Shown: positions 8,564 through 17,649, counted from the stretch's first letter. The stretch is DNA of 64,000 nucleotides from Enterobacteriaceae bacterium (GCA_902363335.1 CABIZV010000001.1:496001-560000); one strand, 5' to 3'. The notes: generated from the letters alone by a model not told the origin. A program made the numbers and translations.

Positions 8564-9646
8564 ATGAAGCCTTCTATTGTTGCTAAACTGGAAGCTCTCT
8601 ACGAGCGCCATGAAGAAGTTCAGGCGCTGCTTGGAGATGCGGCGACTATCGCCGATCAAGACCGTTTCCGGGCGCTGTCGCGTGAGTACGCGCAGTTGGG
8701 CGACGTTTCTCGTTGTTATACCGACTGGCGCCAGGTTCAGGAAGATATTGAAACCGCGCAAATGATGCTCGACGATCCTGAAATGCGCGAAATGGCGCAG
8801 GAAGAATTACAGGAAGCCAAAGCTCGCGAAGAGCAGCTTGAACAGCAGTTACAGGTACTGCTGCTGCCGCGTGACCCGGACGACGAACGCAATGCGTTTG
8901 TCGAAGTCCGTGCCGGTACCGGCGGAGATGAAGCGGCCCTGTTTGCTGGCGATCTGTTCCGTATGTACACCCGCTATGCGGAATCCCGCCGCTGGCGTGT
9001 TGAAATCATGAGCGCAAACGAAGGCGAGCATGGTGGCTTTAAAGAAGTGATTGCCAAAATCAGCGGCGAAGGTGTTTACGGTCGACTGAAGTTTGAATCC
9101 GGCGGCCATCGCGTGCAGCGCGTGCCGGCAACCGAATCGCAGGGCCGTATCCACACCTCTGCCTGTACCGTCGCGGTACTGCCAGAAGTCCCGGAAGCGG
9201 AACTGCCGGATATCAACCCGGCAGACCTGCGTATTGATACTTTCCGTTCCTCCGGTGCCGGTGGTCAGCACGTTAACACCACCGACTCGGCAATCCGTAT
9301 TACCCACTTGCCAACCGGTATTGTGGTGGAGTGCCAGGACGAACGTTCACAGCATAAAAACAAAGCGAAAGCGATGTCGGTGCTGGGTTCGCGTATCCGT
9401 GCGGCTGAAATTGCGCGTCGCCAACAGGCTGAAGCCTCTGAACGCCGTAACCTGCTGGGTAGCGGCGATCGTAGCGATCGCAATCGTACCTACAACTTCC
9501 CGCAGGGGCGCGTTACCGATCACCGTATCAACGTGACGTTGTATCGCCTGGATGAAGTGATGGAAGGTAAGCTGGATATGCTGATTGAGCCTATCGTTCA
9601 GGAATATCAGGCCGATCAATTGGCGGCGTTGTCCGACACGGAATGA
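8564..9646 (+). CDS. prfA: Peptide chain release factor 1
   Basis: Recognises UAA and UAG in the ribosomal A site and triggers peptidyl-tRNA hydrolysis. It is 360 residues, the family length. The codon-reading tripeptide PAT is in HRVQRVPATESQGRIHTSA, and the catalytic GGQ is in SSGAGGQHVNTTDSA. It follows hemA after 35 bases and overlaps prmC by four bases. The partner is telling, because PrmC methylates the GGQ glutamine of this protein. Confidence 0.98.
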   Translation: MKPSIVAKLEALYERHEEVQALLGDAATIADQDRFRALSREYAQLGDVSRCYTDWRQVQEDIETAQMMLDDPEMREMAQEELQEAKAREEQLEQQLQVLLLPRDPDDERNAFVEVRAGTGGDEAALFAGDLFRMYTRYAESRRWRVEIMSANEGEHGGFKEVIAKISGEGVYGRLKFESGGHRVQRVPATESQGRIHTSACTVAVLPEVPEAELPDINPADLRIDTFRSSGAGGQHVNTTDSAIRITHLPTGIVVECQDERSQHKNKAKAMSVLGSRIRAAEIARRQQAEASERRNLLGSGDRSDRNRTYNFPQGRVTDHRINVTLYRLDEVMEGKLDMLIEPIVQEYQADQLAALSDTE

Positions 9647-10497
9647 TGACTTTTCGACAGTGGTTACAGCAGGCTGTATCAGCGCTGGCATCGAGCGAAA
9701 GCCCGAAACGTGACGCCGAAATCCTGCTGGAACATGTGACCGGTAAGGCGCGCACCTATATTCTGGCCTTTGACGAGACACCGCTGAGTGCCTCGCAGCT
9801 GGAGACGCTGGCGGGGCTATTAGCTCGTCGAGTCAACGGTGAGCCGGTGGCGCACCTGGTGGGGACGCGTGAATTCTGGTCACTGCCGCTGTTTGTCTCT
9901 CCTGTGACGCTTATTCCGCGCCCGGATACCGAATGTCTGGTTGAACAAGCGCTGGCACGTCTGCCGTCAAGCGCCTGTCAGATCCTAGATTTAGGCACCG
10001 GCACTGGCGCGGTGGCGCTTGCGTTGGCCAGTGAACGGCCTGATTGCCAGCTCACCGCGGTTGATTTTATTGCCGATGCGGTGGCGCTGGCTAAGCGTAA
10101 TGCGGCTAATCTTGGCATCACGAATATTACGATTTTGCAAAGCGACTGGTTCAGCGCGCTGGACGGACAGCGTTTTGCGATGATTGTGAGTAATCCGCCG
10201 TATATTGACGAACAAGATGAACATCTCGCCCAGGGCGACGTGCGTTTTGAACCGAAAACCGCACTGGTGGCGGCCGACAACGGTTTGGCCGATCTGGCGC
10301 ATATCATCAATGTGGGTCGCCATTATCTGGAGTCAGGCGGATTTATGCTGCTGGAACACGGCTGGAAGCAGGGTGCGGCGGTGCGTGAACTGTTCAGCGC
10401 CGCGGGATATCAGCATGCACAAACCTGCCGTGACTACGGCGATAACGATCGCCTGACGCTGGCGCAATGGTTGGATAAGCCAGAGGTTTGCAGATGA
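9643..10497 (+). CDS. prmC: Release factor glutamine methyltransferase
   Basis: SAM-dependent N5-glutamine methyltransferase (HemK) that modifies the GGQ glutamine of RF1 and RF2 and raises termination efficiency. It has 284 residues. The N-terminal helical substrate-binding domain is followed by a Rossmann methyltransferase domain with motif I DLGTGTG at 116-122 and the glutamine-binding NPPY at 184-187. The start ATG overlaps the prfA stop (ATGA), and a second in-frame ATG follows immediately. Its own stop overlaps the sirB2 start by four bases, so prfA, prmC and sirB2 are translationally coupled. Confidence 0.97.
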   Translation: MMTFRQWLQQAVSALASSESPKRDAEILLEHVTGKARTYILAFDETPLSASQLETLAGLLARRVNGEPVAHLVGTREFWSLPLFVSPVTLIPRPDTECLVEQALARLPSSACQILDLGTGTGAVALALASERPDCQLTAVDFIADAVALAKRNAANLGITNITILQSDWFSALDGQRFAMIVSNPPYIDEQDEHLAQGDVRFEPKTALVAADNGLADLAHIINVGRHYLESGGFMLLEHGWKQGAAVRELFSAAGYQHAQTCRDYGDNDRLTLAQWLDKPEVCR

Positions 10498-10886
10498 GTT
10501 TGTTTTTGTGGGTGCTCTATTTACATATTGGGTCAGCCATTTTTTCCGTCACCTTTTTTGCGTTACGCTTTTGGTGGAAACATCACCAGAATGCCTTGCT
10601 TGATGTGCGCTGGGTGCGTGTATTACCGCACGCCGTTGACAGCATCCTGATGCTAAGCGGCGTCGCGCTGATGGTAATGACGCGTTATTTTCCCTTCACC
10701 GAAGAGGGGACATGGCTGACGGAAAAACTGTTTGGCGTTATCATTTACATCTTTTTGGGGTTTGTCGCGTTGGGACGTCGTCGTCCACGCAGTCAGCAGA
10801 GCGGATTTATCGCCTTTCTGCTGGCGCTGGTGGTGTTGTGCATCATCGTTAAACTCGCCATCACTAAAGTTCCGCTGTTGGGGTAG
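10494..10886 (+). CDS. sirB2: SirB2 family integral membrane protein
   Basis: Small polytopic inner-membrane protein of 130 residues (E. coli YchQ) with about four hydrophobic segments, beginning MSLFLWVLYLHIGSAIFSVT. The molecular function is unknown; the family name comes from a Salmonella screen for invasion regulation. A TTG six bases upstream would add two residues, but the ATG at 10494 forms an ATGA overlap with prmC and gives the family length. It lies in the prfA-prmC-sirB2-sirB1-kdsA run. Confidence 0.9.
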   Translation: MSLFLWVLYLHIGSAIFSVTFFALRFWWKHHQNALLDVRWVRVLPHAVDSILMLSGVALMVMTRYFPFTEEGTWLTEKLFGVIIYIFLGFVALGRRRPRSQQSGFIAFLLALVVLCIIVKLAITKVPLLG

Positions 10887-10889
10887 GGT

Positions 10890-11699
10890 ATGAAGTCACT
10901 GGCTGATTTTGAATTTAATAAAGCGCCGTTATGCGATGGCATGATCCTTATTTCTGAAATGATTCGTGATGATTTCCCTTCGCAGAAGGTGCGCGAGCAG
11001 CTTGAGTGCCTGGTGGCACTGGCGCGCGAAGAGATAAGCCCTTCCTGGACGCTGACGCGCCAGATGGAGCGTCTGATTGAGCTGTTTTATCATGAATGGA
11101 ATTTCGGCGACTCCTCCGGCGTTTACCGTTTATCGGACGCCCTGTGGCTGGATCAGGTCTTGAAAAATCGTCAGGGCAGCGCGGTGGCGCTGGGCGCTGT
11201 AGTGCTGTGTATTGCCAGCCAGCTTGATATTCCCGTTGTGCCGGTGATTTTCCCGACCCAGCTGCTTTTGCGAGCCGATGTGGATGACGAGGAGCTGTGG
11301 CTTATTAATCCCTTTAACGGCGACACCCTCGACGAACATACGCTGGAAGTCTGGCTTAAAGGCAACGTCAGCCCGATGGCCGAGCTGTTTAATGAAGACC
11401 TTGATGAGGCGGATAACGCCGAGGTTATTCGTAAACTGCTCGATACATTGAAGTCGGCGCTGATGGAAGAACGTCAGATGGAGCTGGCGTTGGGTGCCAG
11501 CCAGACGTTGTTGCAGTTTAACCCGGAAGATCCGTATGAAATTCGCGATCGCGGGCTTATCTATGCACAGCTTGAATGTGAGCACATTGCCCTGAACGAT
11601 TTAAATTATTTCGTAGAGCAATGTCCCGAAGATCCGATAAGCGAAATGATCCGTGCGCAGATTAACACTATCTCGCACAAGCAAATTACGCTTCACTAA
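10890..11699 (+). CDS. sirB1: SirB1 family protein (transglutaminase-like/TPR)
   Basis: Cytoplasmic protein of 269 residues (E. coli YchA). The N-terminal part matches the SirB1 N-terminal transglutaminase-like fold (RLIELFYHEWNFGDSSGVYR; GSAVALGAVVLCIASQLDIP). The C-terminal part from about residue 185 looks like TPR repeats (MELALGASQTLLQFNPEDPY; RDRGLIYAQLECEHIALNDL). No enzymatic activity is established. It starts three bases after the sirB2 stop and precedes kdsA by 51 bases. Confidence 0.9.
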   Translation: MKSLADFEFNKAPLCDGMILISEMIRDDFPSQKVREQLECLVALAREEISPSWTLTRQMERLIELFYHEWNFGDSSGVYRLSDALWLDQVLKNRQGSAVALGAVVLCIASQLDIPVVPVIFPTQLLLRADVDDEELWLINPFNGDTLDEHTLEVWLKGNVSPMAELFNEDLDEADNAEVIRKLLDTLKSALMEERQMELALGASQTLLQFNPEDPYEIRDRGLIYAQLECEHIALNDLNYFVEQCPEDPISEMIRAQINTISHKQITLH

Positions 11700-11750
11700 T
11701 TGGTCATTATTGCGGTTATAATCGCGGAAATACCTTAACAAGGCGCTCTT

Positions 11751-12605
11751 ATGAAAGAAAAAGTGGTTAGCATTGGTGACATCAAAGTAGCAAACGATCT
11801 GCCGTTTGTTTTGTTTGGCGGCATGAACGTGCTGGAGTCTCGCGACCTGGCGATGCGTATTTGCGAGCACTACGTGACCGTGACCCAGAAACTGGGTATC
11901 CCTTACGTATTCAAAGCCTCATTTGATAAAGCCAACCGTTCCTCTATCCACTCTTACCGTGGCCCAGGCCTGGAAGAGGGGATGAAAATTTTCCAGGAAC
12001 TGAAGCAGACCTTCGGCGTGAAAATCATCACCGACGTTCATGAAGCCAGCCAGGCGCAGCCGGTTGCCGACGTGGTTGACGTTATCCAGCTGCCTGCGTT
12101 CCTGGCTCGCCAGACTGACCTGGTTGAAGCAATGGCGAAAACCGGCGCGGTCATTAACGTTAAGAAACCACAGTTCGTAAGCCCTGGCCAGATGGGGAAT
12201 ATCGTCGACAAGTTTATTGAAGGCGGTAACGACCAGGTGATTTTGTGCGATCGTGGCGCAAACTTTGGTTATGACAATCTGGTTGTTGATATGCTGGGCT
12301 TTGGCGTGATGAAAAAAGCGTCCAACAACTCCCCGGTTATCTTCGACGTGACCCACGCATTACAGTGCCGTGACCCGTTTGGTGCTGCGAGCGGCGGTCG
12401 TCGTGCGCAGGTTGCTGAGCTGGCCCGTGCGGGTATGGCGGTCGGTATTGCCGGTCTGTTTATTGAAGCGCATCCTGATCCGGATCACGCGCGTTGCGAC
12501 GGCCCGTCTGCGCTGCCGCTGGATAAACTAGAACCATTCCTGAAGCAAATGAAAGCCATCGACGACCTGGTCAAAGGCTTCGATGAGCTCGACACCAGCA
12601 AATAA
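11751..12605 (+). CDS. kdsA: 3-deoxy-8-phosphooctulonate synthase
   Basis: KDO-8-phosphate synthase, which condenses phosphoenolpyruvate with arabinose 5-phosphate for the lipopolysaccharide inner core. It has 284 residues, the family length. Substrate and PEP motifs are present (FKASFDKANRSSIHSYRGPG; NVKKPQFVSPGQM; DVTHALQCRDPFGAASGGRR). An AAGG ribosome site precedes the ATG. It is the last gene of the plus-strand hemA block and ends at a strong terminator. Confidence 0.98.
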   Translation: MKEKVVSIGDIKVANDLPFVLFGGMNVLESRDLAMRICEHYVTVTQKLGIPYVFKASFDKANRSSIHSYRGPGLEEGMKIFQELKQTFGVKIITDVHEASQAQPVADVVDVIQLPAFLARQTDLVEAMAKTGAVINVKKPQFVSPGQMGNIVDKFIEGGNDQVILCDRGANFGYDNLVVDMLGFGVMKKASNNSPVIFDVTHALQCRDPFGAASGGRRAQVAELARAGMAVGIAGLFIEAHPDPDHARCDGPSALPLDKLEPFLKQMKAIDDLVKGFDELDTSK

Positions 12606-12621
12606 GTTTTGCTGATGCATG

Positions 12622-12651
12622 AAAAAGCCGACCCTTGGGTCGGCTTTTTTT
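12622..12651 (+). terminator. Terminator after kdsA
   Basis: AAAAAGCCGACCC and its complement GGGTCGGCTTTTT pair around a two-base loop and run into seven T, 17 bases after the kdsA stop. Confidence 0.95.
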
Positions 12652-12683
12652 ATGGGATACGGTGTGCAATGGCACCCTGTACA

Positions 12684-12775
12684 CCTGATAAGGCAGCGCC
12701 GCCATCAGGCATTACCGCGCACATTGCCGGATGCTCACGTAGGCCGGATAAGACGCAAAGCGTCGCCATCCGGCA
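12684..12775. repeat. REP/BIME element of the E. coli/Salmonella type
   Basis: Two palindromic units lie between the convergent kdsA and chaA genes: a shorter one at 12684-12710 (CCTGATAAGG ... CCATCAGGC) and a canonical one at 12739-12775 that begins GTAGGCCGGATAAG and ends GCCATCCGGCA. This unit differs in sequence from the GTAGCCCGGCC elements at 2568 and 28902. Confidence 0.85.
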
Positions 12776-12786
12776 GTCACTCTTAC

Positions 12787-13887
12787 TCAGGCAAATATCG
12801 TCATCAAATAGGCCGCAAACAGCGCCAGGTGCGCAGCACCGTTCAGCACGTTGGTACGACCGGTGGAGAAGGAGATGTGGCACAGTACCAGTGAGGCGAC
12901 CATGACAATCATTTCCGGCATCCCCAGACCAAACATCAAATCATTACCCGTCATAAAGGCAATCAGCGTCACCACCGGAACGGTCAGGGAGATAGTTGCC
13001 AGCACTGAACCAAAGAACAGGTTCATCGCGCGCTGTACCTGATTATTCAGCACGGCTTTGAGTGCGCCAAGCCCTTCCGGGGACAGAATCAGTAAGGCGA
13101 CCAGGAAGCCGGTAAAGGCGACAGGCGCGTTCATACTGGTGAGCAACGTCTCTAATGGATTGGCGTTCATTTTGGTTACGGCGATTACCGCAACAAGATG
13201 CACAATCAGCCACGCCGCGTGCCAGACGCTGCTGTGAGCGGACGGTTTGCCATGATGCGGGTCATCATCGTCGCCGTCGTCTTCATGCTCGTAGATAAAT
13301 AAACTCTGGTGTGTTTTTGTCTGAATCAGCAAAAATACGCCGTACATGGCGGCGGAAATAAGGGCGACCAGCAACGACTGGCCAATGGTAAAGTTTGCGC
13401 CCGGCAAAGCGGTCGGGAACACCAGCACAATGATAGCCAGCGGAAAAAGCGCTATTAAATACTGTTTAATACCGAACAGATTCATATATTGCGTAGCGAA
13501 TTTACGACCGCCGAGCAATAACGAGAAACCGACTAAACCGCCGGTGACGATCATAATAATGGAGTAGAGCGTATCGCGCATTAGGGTTGGCGCAGCGTCA
13601 CCTGTCGCCATTAATGCAGATATCAGGCTAACCTCAAGGATAACCACGGAAAGGCTTAAAATCAGAGAACCGTAAGGTTCACCCAGGCGGTGTGCTAATA
13701 CATCCGCGTGTCGTACAACGCTAAAGGCGCTGCTGAGAATACCGACAAGCGCCATTGCGTTAATCGCAATAACCACTGGCAATGACGCACTGTTCCCCCA
13801 GAAGAACAGGATTGCCAGGGCCGCTATCGGGAAAATAAGCGACGACTCCTTATGGCGAGTTTTCACCGCCTCATGTGCGTGGGTCAT
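12787..13887 (-). CDS. chaA: Sodium-potassium/calcium:proton antiporter ChaA
   Basis: Inner-membrane cation/H+ antiporter of the CaCA superfamily that expels Ca2+, Na+ and K+ at alkaline pH. It has 366 residues. The two duplicated CaCA repeats are recognisable (GEPYGSLILSLSVVILEVSL; FLVALLILSPEGLGALKAVL), separated by a strongly acidic histidine-rich loop (YEHEDDGDDDDPHHGK). An upstream ATG at 13902 would add five residues, but the ATG at 13887 is preferred because GGAG sits six bases before it and it gives the E. coli length. A TATAAT at 13917-13922 (minus strand) is a likely -10 box. The E. coli partner chaB is not found here. Confidence 0.95.
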   Translation of the reverse strand: MTHAHEAVKTRHKESSLIFPIAALAILFFWGNSASLPVVIAINAMALVGILSSAFSVVRHADVLAHRLGEPYGSLILSLSVVILEVSLISALMATGDAAPTLMRDTLYSIIMIVTGGLVGFSLLLGGRKFATQYMNLFGIKQYLIALFPLAIIVLVFPTALPGANFTIGQSLLVALISAAMYGVFLLIQTKTHQSLFIYEHEDDGDDDDPHHGKPSAHSSVWHAAWLIVHLVAVIAVTKMNANPLETLLTSMNAPVAFTGFLVALLILSPEGLGALKAVLNNQVQRAMNLFFGSVLATISLTVPVVTLIAFMTGNDLMFGLGMPEMIVMVASLVLCHISFSTGRTNVLNGAAHLALFAAYLMTIFA

Positions 13888-14252
13888 GTTTGTCTCCATC
13901 AATGCAGGTATTTATAATTATAGAAAAAAATAAGCAGTATAAATTAACAAATTTTTCGACGCAGGATATGAATGTTTACTAAAATTTACCCATAGCCTCT
14001 TTTTCGGGTTTAGATGTCTATAATATTAAATATCAGCTAAATTAATTATAAATAACAGCGCATTGTTGCTTGTGATTTTCCTATTTTTCTCGAAATACTA
14101 CAGGGTGAATATCGATGCTGGCGATGCAGACAAATTGCATCTTGCGATATAAAGCTGGATAATATTTCATCAATGACAGCTCCGGAGGTCGCCATTCGTT
14201 CCCTTAAGAACGCATGTGTTGCAGGGAAGAGAAGTGGTGGTGGAGGTTAAGA
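13888..14252. other. AT-rich intergenic region between divergent chaA and chaC; no chaB
   Basis: 365 bases, markedly AT-rich from about 13905 to 14090. It holds the likely chaA -10 box TATAAT on the minus strand (13917-13922) and the GGAGG ribosome site of chaC (14243-14247). No frame encodes anything like the ~76-residue ChaB that sits between chaA and chaC in E. coli. Confidence 0.6.
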
Positions 14253-14915
14253 GTGTTAACACGTGATTTCTTAATGCGGGCGGATTGTACAACGGCATTT
14301 GGTGCCATTGAGGAGTCGTTGCTCTGGTCTGCTGAACAACGCGCGGCGTCGCAGGCCGCCATGCTCGCCTGTCGGCCTGATAATGGCCCGGTGTGGATTT
14401 TTGGCTACGGATCGTTAATGTGGAATCCGGCGCTGAATTATTGCGAATCGGTAACCGGCACGCTGGTAGGCTGGCACAGAGCATTTTGTTTACGCTTAAC
14501 GGCTGGACGCGGCAGCGCCTGTCAGCCAGGGCGAATGCTAGCCCTTAAAGAGGGCGGACGCACCACGGGCGTTGCCTATCGTCTCCCGGATGATGAAGTT
14601 GAAAGTGAACTGTCGCTGCTGTGGAAGCGTGAAATGATAACCGGCTGCTATTTGCCAACTTGGTGTCAGCTCGATCTTGACGATGGACGGACGGTGACGG
14701 CGCTGGTGTTTATTATGGATCCGCGACATCCCCTTTATGAGTCCGATACCAGCGTGCAGGCGATCGCACCGCTTATCGCGCGCGCCAGCGGGCCGCTCGG
14801 TACCAATGCGCAATATCTGTTTTCGCTAGAACAAGAGTTGCAAAAGCTGGGCATGCCGGATGAAGGGCTGAATGAACTGATTGGGAAAGTTCGTCATCTG
14901 GTGGGCGGCGCATAA
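14253..14915 (+). CDS. chaC: Glutathione-specific gamma-glutamylcyclotransferase ChaC
   Basis: Cytoplasmic enzyme that degrades glutathione to 5-oxoproline and Cys-Gly. The cyclotransferase-fold signature VWIFGYGSLMWNP is followed by RAFCLRLTAGRGSACQPGRM and the conserved EREM-like helix LLWKREMITGCYLPTW. The longest frame starts at 14214, but the GTG at 14253 is chosen (VLTRDFLMRADC): GGAGG lies six bases upstream and the sequence then aligns with E. coli ChaC (ITRDFLMNADC). This gives 220 residues, about ten fewer than E. coli because the C terminus ends early at KVRHLVGGA. It stands alone here, since chaB is absent. Confidence 0.9.
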   Translation: MLTRDFLMRADCTTAFGAIEESLLWSAEQRAASQAAMLACRPDNGPVWIFGYGSLMWNPALNYCESVTGTLVGWHRAFCLRLTAGRGSACQPGRMLALKEGGRTTGVAYRLPDDEVESELSLLWKREMITGCYLPTWCQLDLDDGRTVTALVFIMDPRHPLYESDTSVQAIAPLIARASGPLGTNAQYLFSLEQELQKLGMPDEGLNELIGKVRHLVGGA

Positions 14916-14927
14916 GCGCGAATAGAA

Positions 14928-14951
14928 CCCCGGAAGTGCGTGCTTCCGGGG
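14928..14951. terminator. Hairpin between convergent chaC and DUF1883 gene
   Basis: CCCCGGAAG and CTTCCGGGG form a perfect 9-bp stem with a six-base loop, 12 bases after chaC. There is no T run on either side, so its role as a terminator is not certain. Confidence 0.5.
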
Positions 14952-14957
14952 AGAGCA

Positions 14958-15203
14958 TTATGCGGCAACGTAGCTGATAGAATGTTCCAGCGACTGACTG
15001 TGACTATCAATCAGTACGTTCCACGTTCCGCTGTAGGGAACCGTTAAATAGGCTTTTTCTTCGTTCTGCACGCTCAAAATATCGGTATTATGGCGCCCGG
15101 CATTCTTCTGTGTGCTCATCAAATGAATATGGCAACGCTCAGAGCAGCGTACCACCACCGTATCCCCGCCAAATAATGTCAAACTTGCCTTAACCATCCC
15201 CAT
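14958..15203 (-). CDS. DUF1883 domain-containing small protein
   Basis: A small protein of 81 residues with no signal peptide. The pattern LTLFGGDTVVVRCSERCHIHLM and the C-terminal LTVPYSGTWNVLID resemble my recollection of DUF1883, a family of unknown function. Two ATGs are possible (15203 and 15197, giving MGMVKAS or MVKAS), and the G-rich sequence upstream does not decide between them. It faces chaC tail to tail and is separated from ychN by about 270 bases, so it is probably a single-gene unit. I recall no E. coli K-12 gene at this position. Confidence 0.75.
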   Translation of the reverse strand: MGMVKASLTLFGGDTVVVRCSERCHIHLMSTQKNAGRHNTDILSVQNEEKAYLTVPYSGTWNVLIDSHSQSLEHSISYVAA

Positions 15204-15474
15204 CTACCCCGCTGCCTATGAGTCAACCCGCTTCCTGCGATCGAATCCTGACTTCTGCCTGTGATGTTGTTCACAAATCACTCATGGCATAACACCAAAC
15301 CCGATGAACATGGATGCTGATTTTGATCAAAAAAAGTCGCAACACTTCAACAAAAATGACAAAATCCCTGAATCCATTCAGCGTGCGTGAGATTCGTAGT
15401 GATATTCACGTAGGGGTGAAATAATATTCTTAAAATGGCGATGGTTTTAGTTTGCTTAACTAATACGGGGCCAA

Positions 15475-15828
15475 TCAGAAGGTCAGGACTTTATCTGCTG
15501 CCAACGTCCATTGCGCCAGCTCAACCAGCGTGCCAATTTCCACCCCGTCAATCAGCGGCAGTGCGCTAATGCCGCGCCCGTCGGTGCAGGTCTTGCACAG
15601 CTTCACCGGCACGCCCTGGGCAGTGAGTATCTCCAGCATCTGCTGAATGTTGTAGCCTTCGGCCGGTTTCTGCCCGCGCAGGCCAGCGGTGACCGCGTCA
15701 GACATTAAAAAAAGCTGTAGCTGCAGGTCGTCTTGCTGCTCACGCAAGGCAATAGCTAAACGCAGACTGTTAAACAGAGATTCGCTGCCGTAAGCAGCCC
15801 CGTTGGCGATAATAACGATACGTTGCAT
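15475..15828 (-). CDS. ychN: DsrE/DsrF-like family protein YchN
   Basis: Cytoplasmic protein of 117 residues from the DsrE/F sulfurtransferase-related fold; the E. coli homologue is a hexamer of unknown function. It starts MQRIVIIANGAAYGSESLFNS and has a conserved cysteine pair in VKLCKTCTDGRGI, where sulfur-relay relatives place their active cysteine. The longer frame to 15912 is rejected because AGGAG lies six bases before the ATG at 15828 and the resulting length equals E. coli YchN. Confidence 0.92.
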   Translation of the reverse strand: MQRIVIIANGAAYGSESLFNSLRLAIALREQQDDLQLQLFLMSDAVTAGLRGQKPAEGYNIQQMLEILTAQGVPVKLCKTCTDGRGISALPLIDGVEIGTLVELAQWTLAADKVLTF

Positions 15829-16207
15829 CTGAACTCCTTTGGATAGCCTGTTAAGCCAGGTCGTGCATATGTTACCGCGTGAGCCGAGGGCATCCAACAT
15901 CAGGTTAGGCACACGGGAAAATTGTTTGCAGCTGTTACAGCGCGGGTGAAAAAAACAGCATTGCAGCGAGTAAAAAATGCGCTTGTGTTTGTGTCCCTGC
16001 GTCAGGTGCCAGGCTGAAATGCGGCACAGCGTGCGGCTTAAGCCAGCCTTAACCGAAATCGATGCGCAGTTGCGGTTAACGCAAGACGATGATTTTATGA
16101 CCTATCAGTCTATTCCTGAAATCAGTCTCCCAGGCTGAAGCCTGTGCCTAAAGACGTTAGACTAGTTATTCAGGGGCGGCAATTCGGCTCCTCTTGTTTA
16201 GCTTGCT
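15829..16207. other. Intergenic region between divergent ychN and ychP
   Basis: 379 bases with no coding potential I can support. It contains the short palindrome GGCTTAAGCC near 16035 and an imperfect one, TTGCGGTTAACGCAA, at 16070-16084, either of which could be an operator. I recognise no specific regulator site. Confidence 0.4.
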
Positions 16208-17608
16208 ATGAGGTCGTGGGTGGTGTCTTCGCGTTTTTACGGGTTTTATGTATTGTTGATGATTCTGGCCGGTGGCAGCGCACGCGCGCAGTCGTCGTTT
16301 GTCGAAGAGGCCGCGCATCCTTTCGATAATTTACCGGATCTCGATATTGCACCGGAAAACCATGACGCCGAAAAACATCTTGCCGAGATGGCAAAATCAT
16401 TCGGTGAAGCCAGCATGACCGATAACGGCCTCGATACCGGTGAGCAAGCGAGACTGTTTGCCCTGACGCAGCTTCAGGACAGGCTCAACGGTCAAATGAA
16501 CCGACAGCTCGATAGCTGGTTCTCCCCCTGGGGCAATGCCAATATCAAGTTTCTGGTCGATGGCGACGGTAAATTTACCGGCAGCCACGGTAGCTGGTTT
16601 ATCCCGCTTGATGACAACACGGATTATCTCACATGGAGTCAGTTGGGCGTTACCCAGCAAGAAGAAGGGCTGGTGGGCAATGTGGGCGTGGGCCAACGCT
16701 GGGTCGCCGGGCATTGGCTGTTGGGATATAACACTTTTTATGACAGCCTGCTGTCCGATAATCTCAATCGTGGTGGCCTGGGTGCCGAAGCCTGGGGCGA
16801 AAACCTACGCTTTTCCGCAAATTACTATCAGCCGCTTAGCGATTGGAAAAACATCGGCACCACCCTCCAGCAGCGAATGGCGCGCGGTTACGATATTACC
16901 GCACAGGCGTGGATCCCCGCTTATAACCATATTAATACCAGTCTGAGCGTTGAGCAGTATTTCGGCGAGAGTGTCGATCTGTTCCGTAGCGGTACCGGCT
17001 ACCATAATCCGGTGGCGGTATCGCTGGGGGTGAATTATACCCCGGTGCCTTTGCTGACGTTTAGCGCTCAGCATAAGCAGGGCGAGAGTGGGGTGAACCA
17101 GAACAATCTTGGGATGAAGGTTAACTATCGGTTTGGCGTACCGCTTAAAAAACAGCTCGCCGCCGATGAGGTCGCCCAGACGCGGACGTTGCGCGGAAGT
17201 CGTTACGATGCGCCAGAGCGCAATAATCTGCCGGTGATGGAGATGCGGCAGCGTAAAAGCCTGAGCGTTTATCTGGCGACGCCGCCGTGGGATCTGACCA
17301 GTAATGAAACGGTTGAGTTAAAGCTCCAGGTGCGCGATGAGTATGGCGTGAAATCGATTAACTGGCAGGGCGATACCACCGCATTGAGTTTGACGCCGCC
17401 GTCCTCTGACAACATGACCGAAGGCTGGACCATTATTATGCCGGCATGGGACTACAGTGAAGGGGCCAGCAACATGTGGCATCTGTCGGTGATTGTTGAA
17501 GATAAGAAAGGGCAGCGCGTCACCTCGAATGAAATCACGCTGGCGTTAACCGAACCGGTCGTCAGCTTTGCGCCAAATCAGTATGGGTGGTCTGAACTTA
17601 CGCCTTAA
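16208..17608 (+). CDS. ychP: Inverse autotransporter/intimin-like protein YchP
   Basis: Predicted outer-membrane beta-barrel of the intimin/invasin family, 466 residues. A signal peptide of about 27 residues ends at GGSARA-QSS. It is followed by the inverse-autotransporter barrel (GSWFIPLDDNTDYLTWSQLG; VGNVGVGQRWVAGHWLLGYN; NLGMKVNYRFGVPL) to about residue 310. The last ~120 residues form one compact C-terminal domain (VELKLQVRDEYGVKSINWQG) instead of a long Ig-repeat passenger. The function is unproven; some homologues are linked to adhesion or biofilm. It is convergent with narL. The ATG at 16208 has no strong ribosome site. Confidence 0.87.
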   Translation: MRSWVVSSRFYGFYVLLMILAGGSARAQSSFVEEAAHPFDNLPDLDIAPENHDAEKHLAEMAKSFGEASMTDNGLDTGEQARLFALTQLQDRLNGQMNRQLDSWFSPWGNANIKFLVDGDGKFTGSHGSWFIPLDDNTDYLTWSQLGVTQQEEGLVGNVGVGQRWVAGHWLLGYNTFYDSLLSDNLNRGGLGAEAWGENLRFSANYYQPLSDWKNIGTTLQQRMARGYDITAQAWIPAYNHINTSLSVEQYFGESVDLFRSGTGYHNPVAVSLGVNYTPVPLLTFSAQHKQGESGVNQNNLGMKVNYRFGVPLKKQLAADEVAQTRTLRGSRYDAPERNNLPVMEMRQRKSLSVYLATPPWDLTSNETVELKLQVRDEYGVKSINWQGDTTALSLTPPSSDNMTEGWTIIMPAWDYSEGASNMWHLSVIVEDKKGQRVTSNEITLALTEPVVSFAPNQYGWSELTP

Positions 17609-17649
17609 TTGTGCGCGACGGCCCTGTCACGACAATTAAGTTTGGTGTA

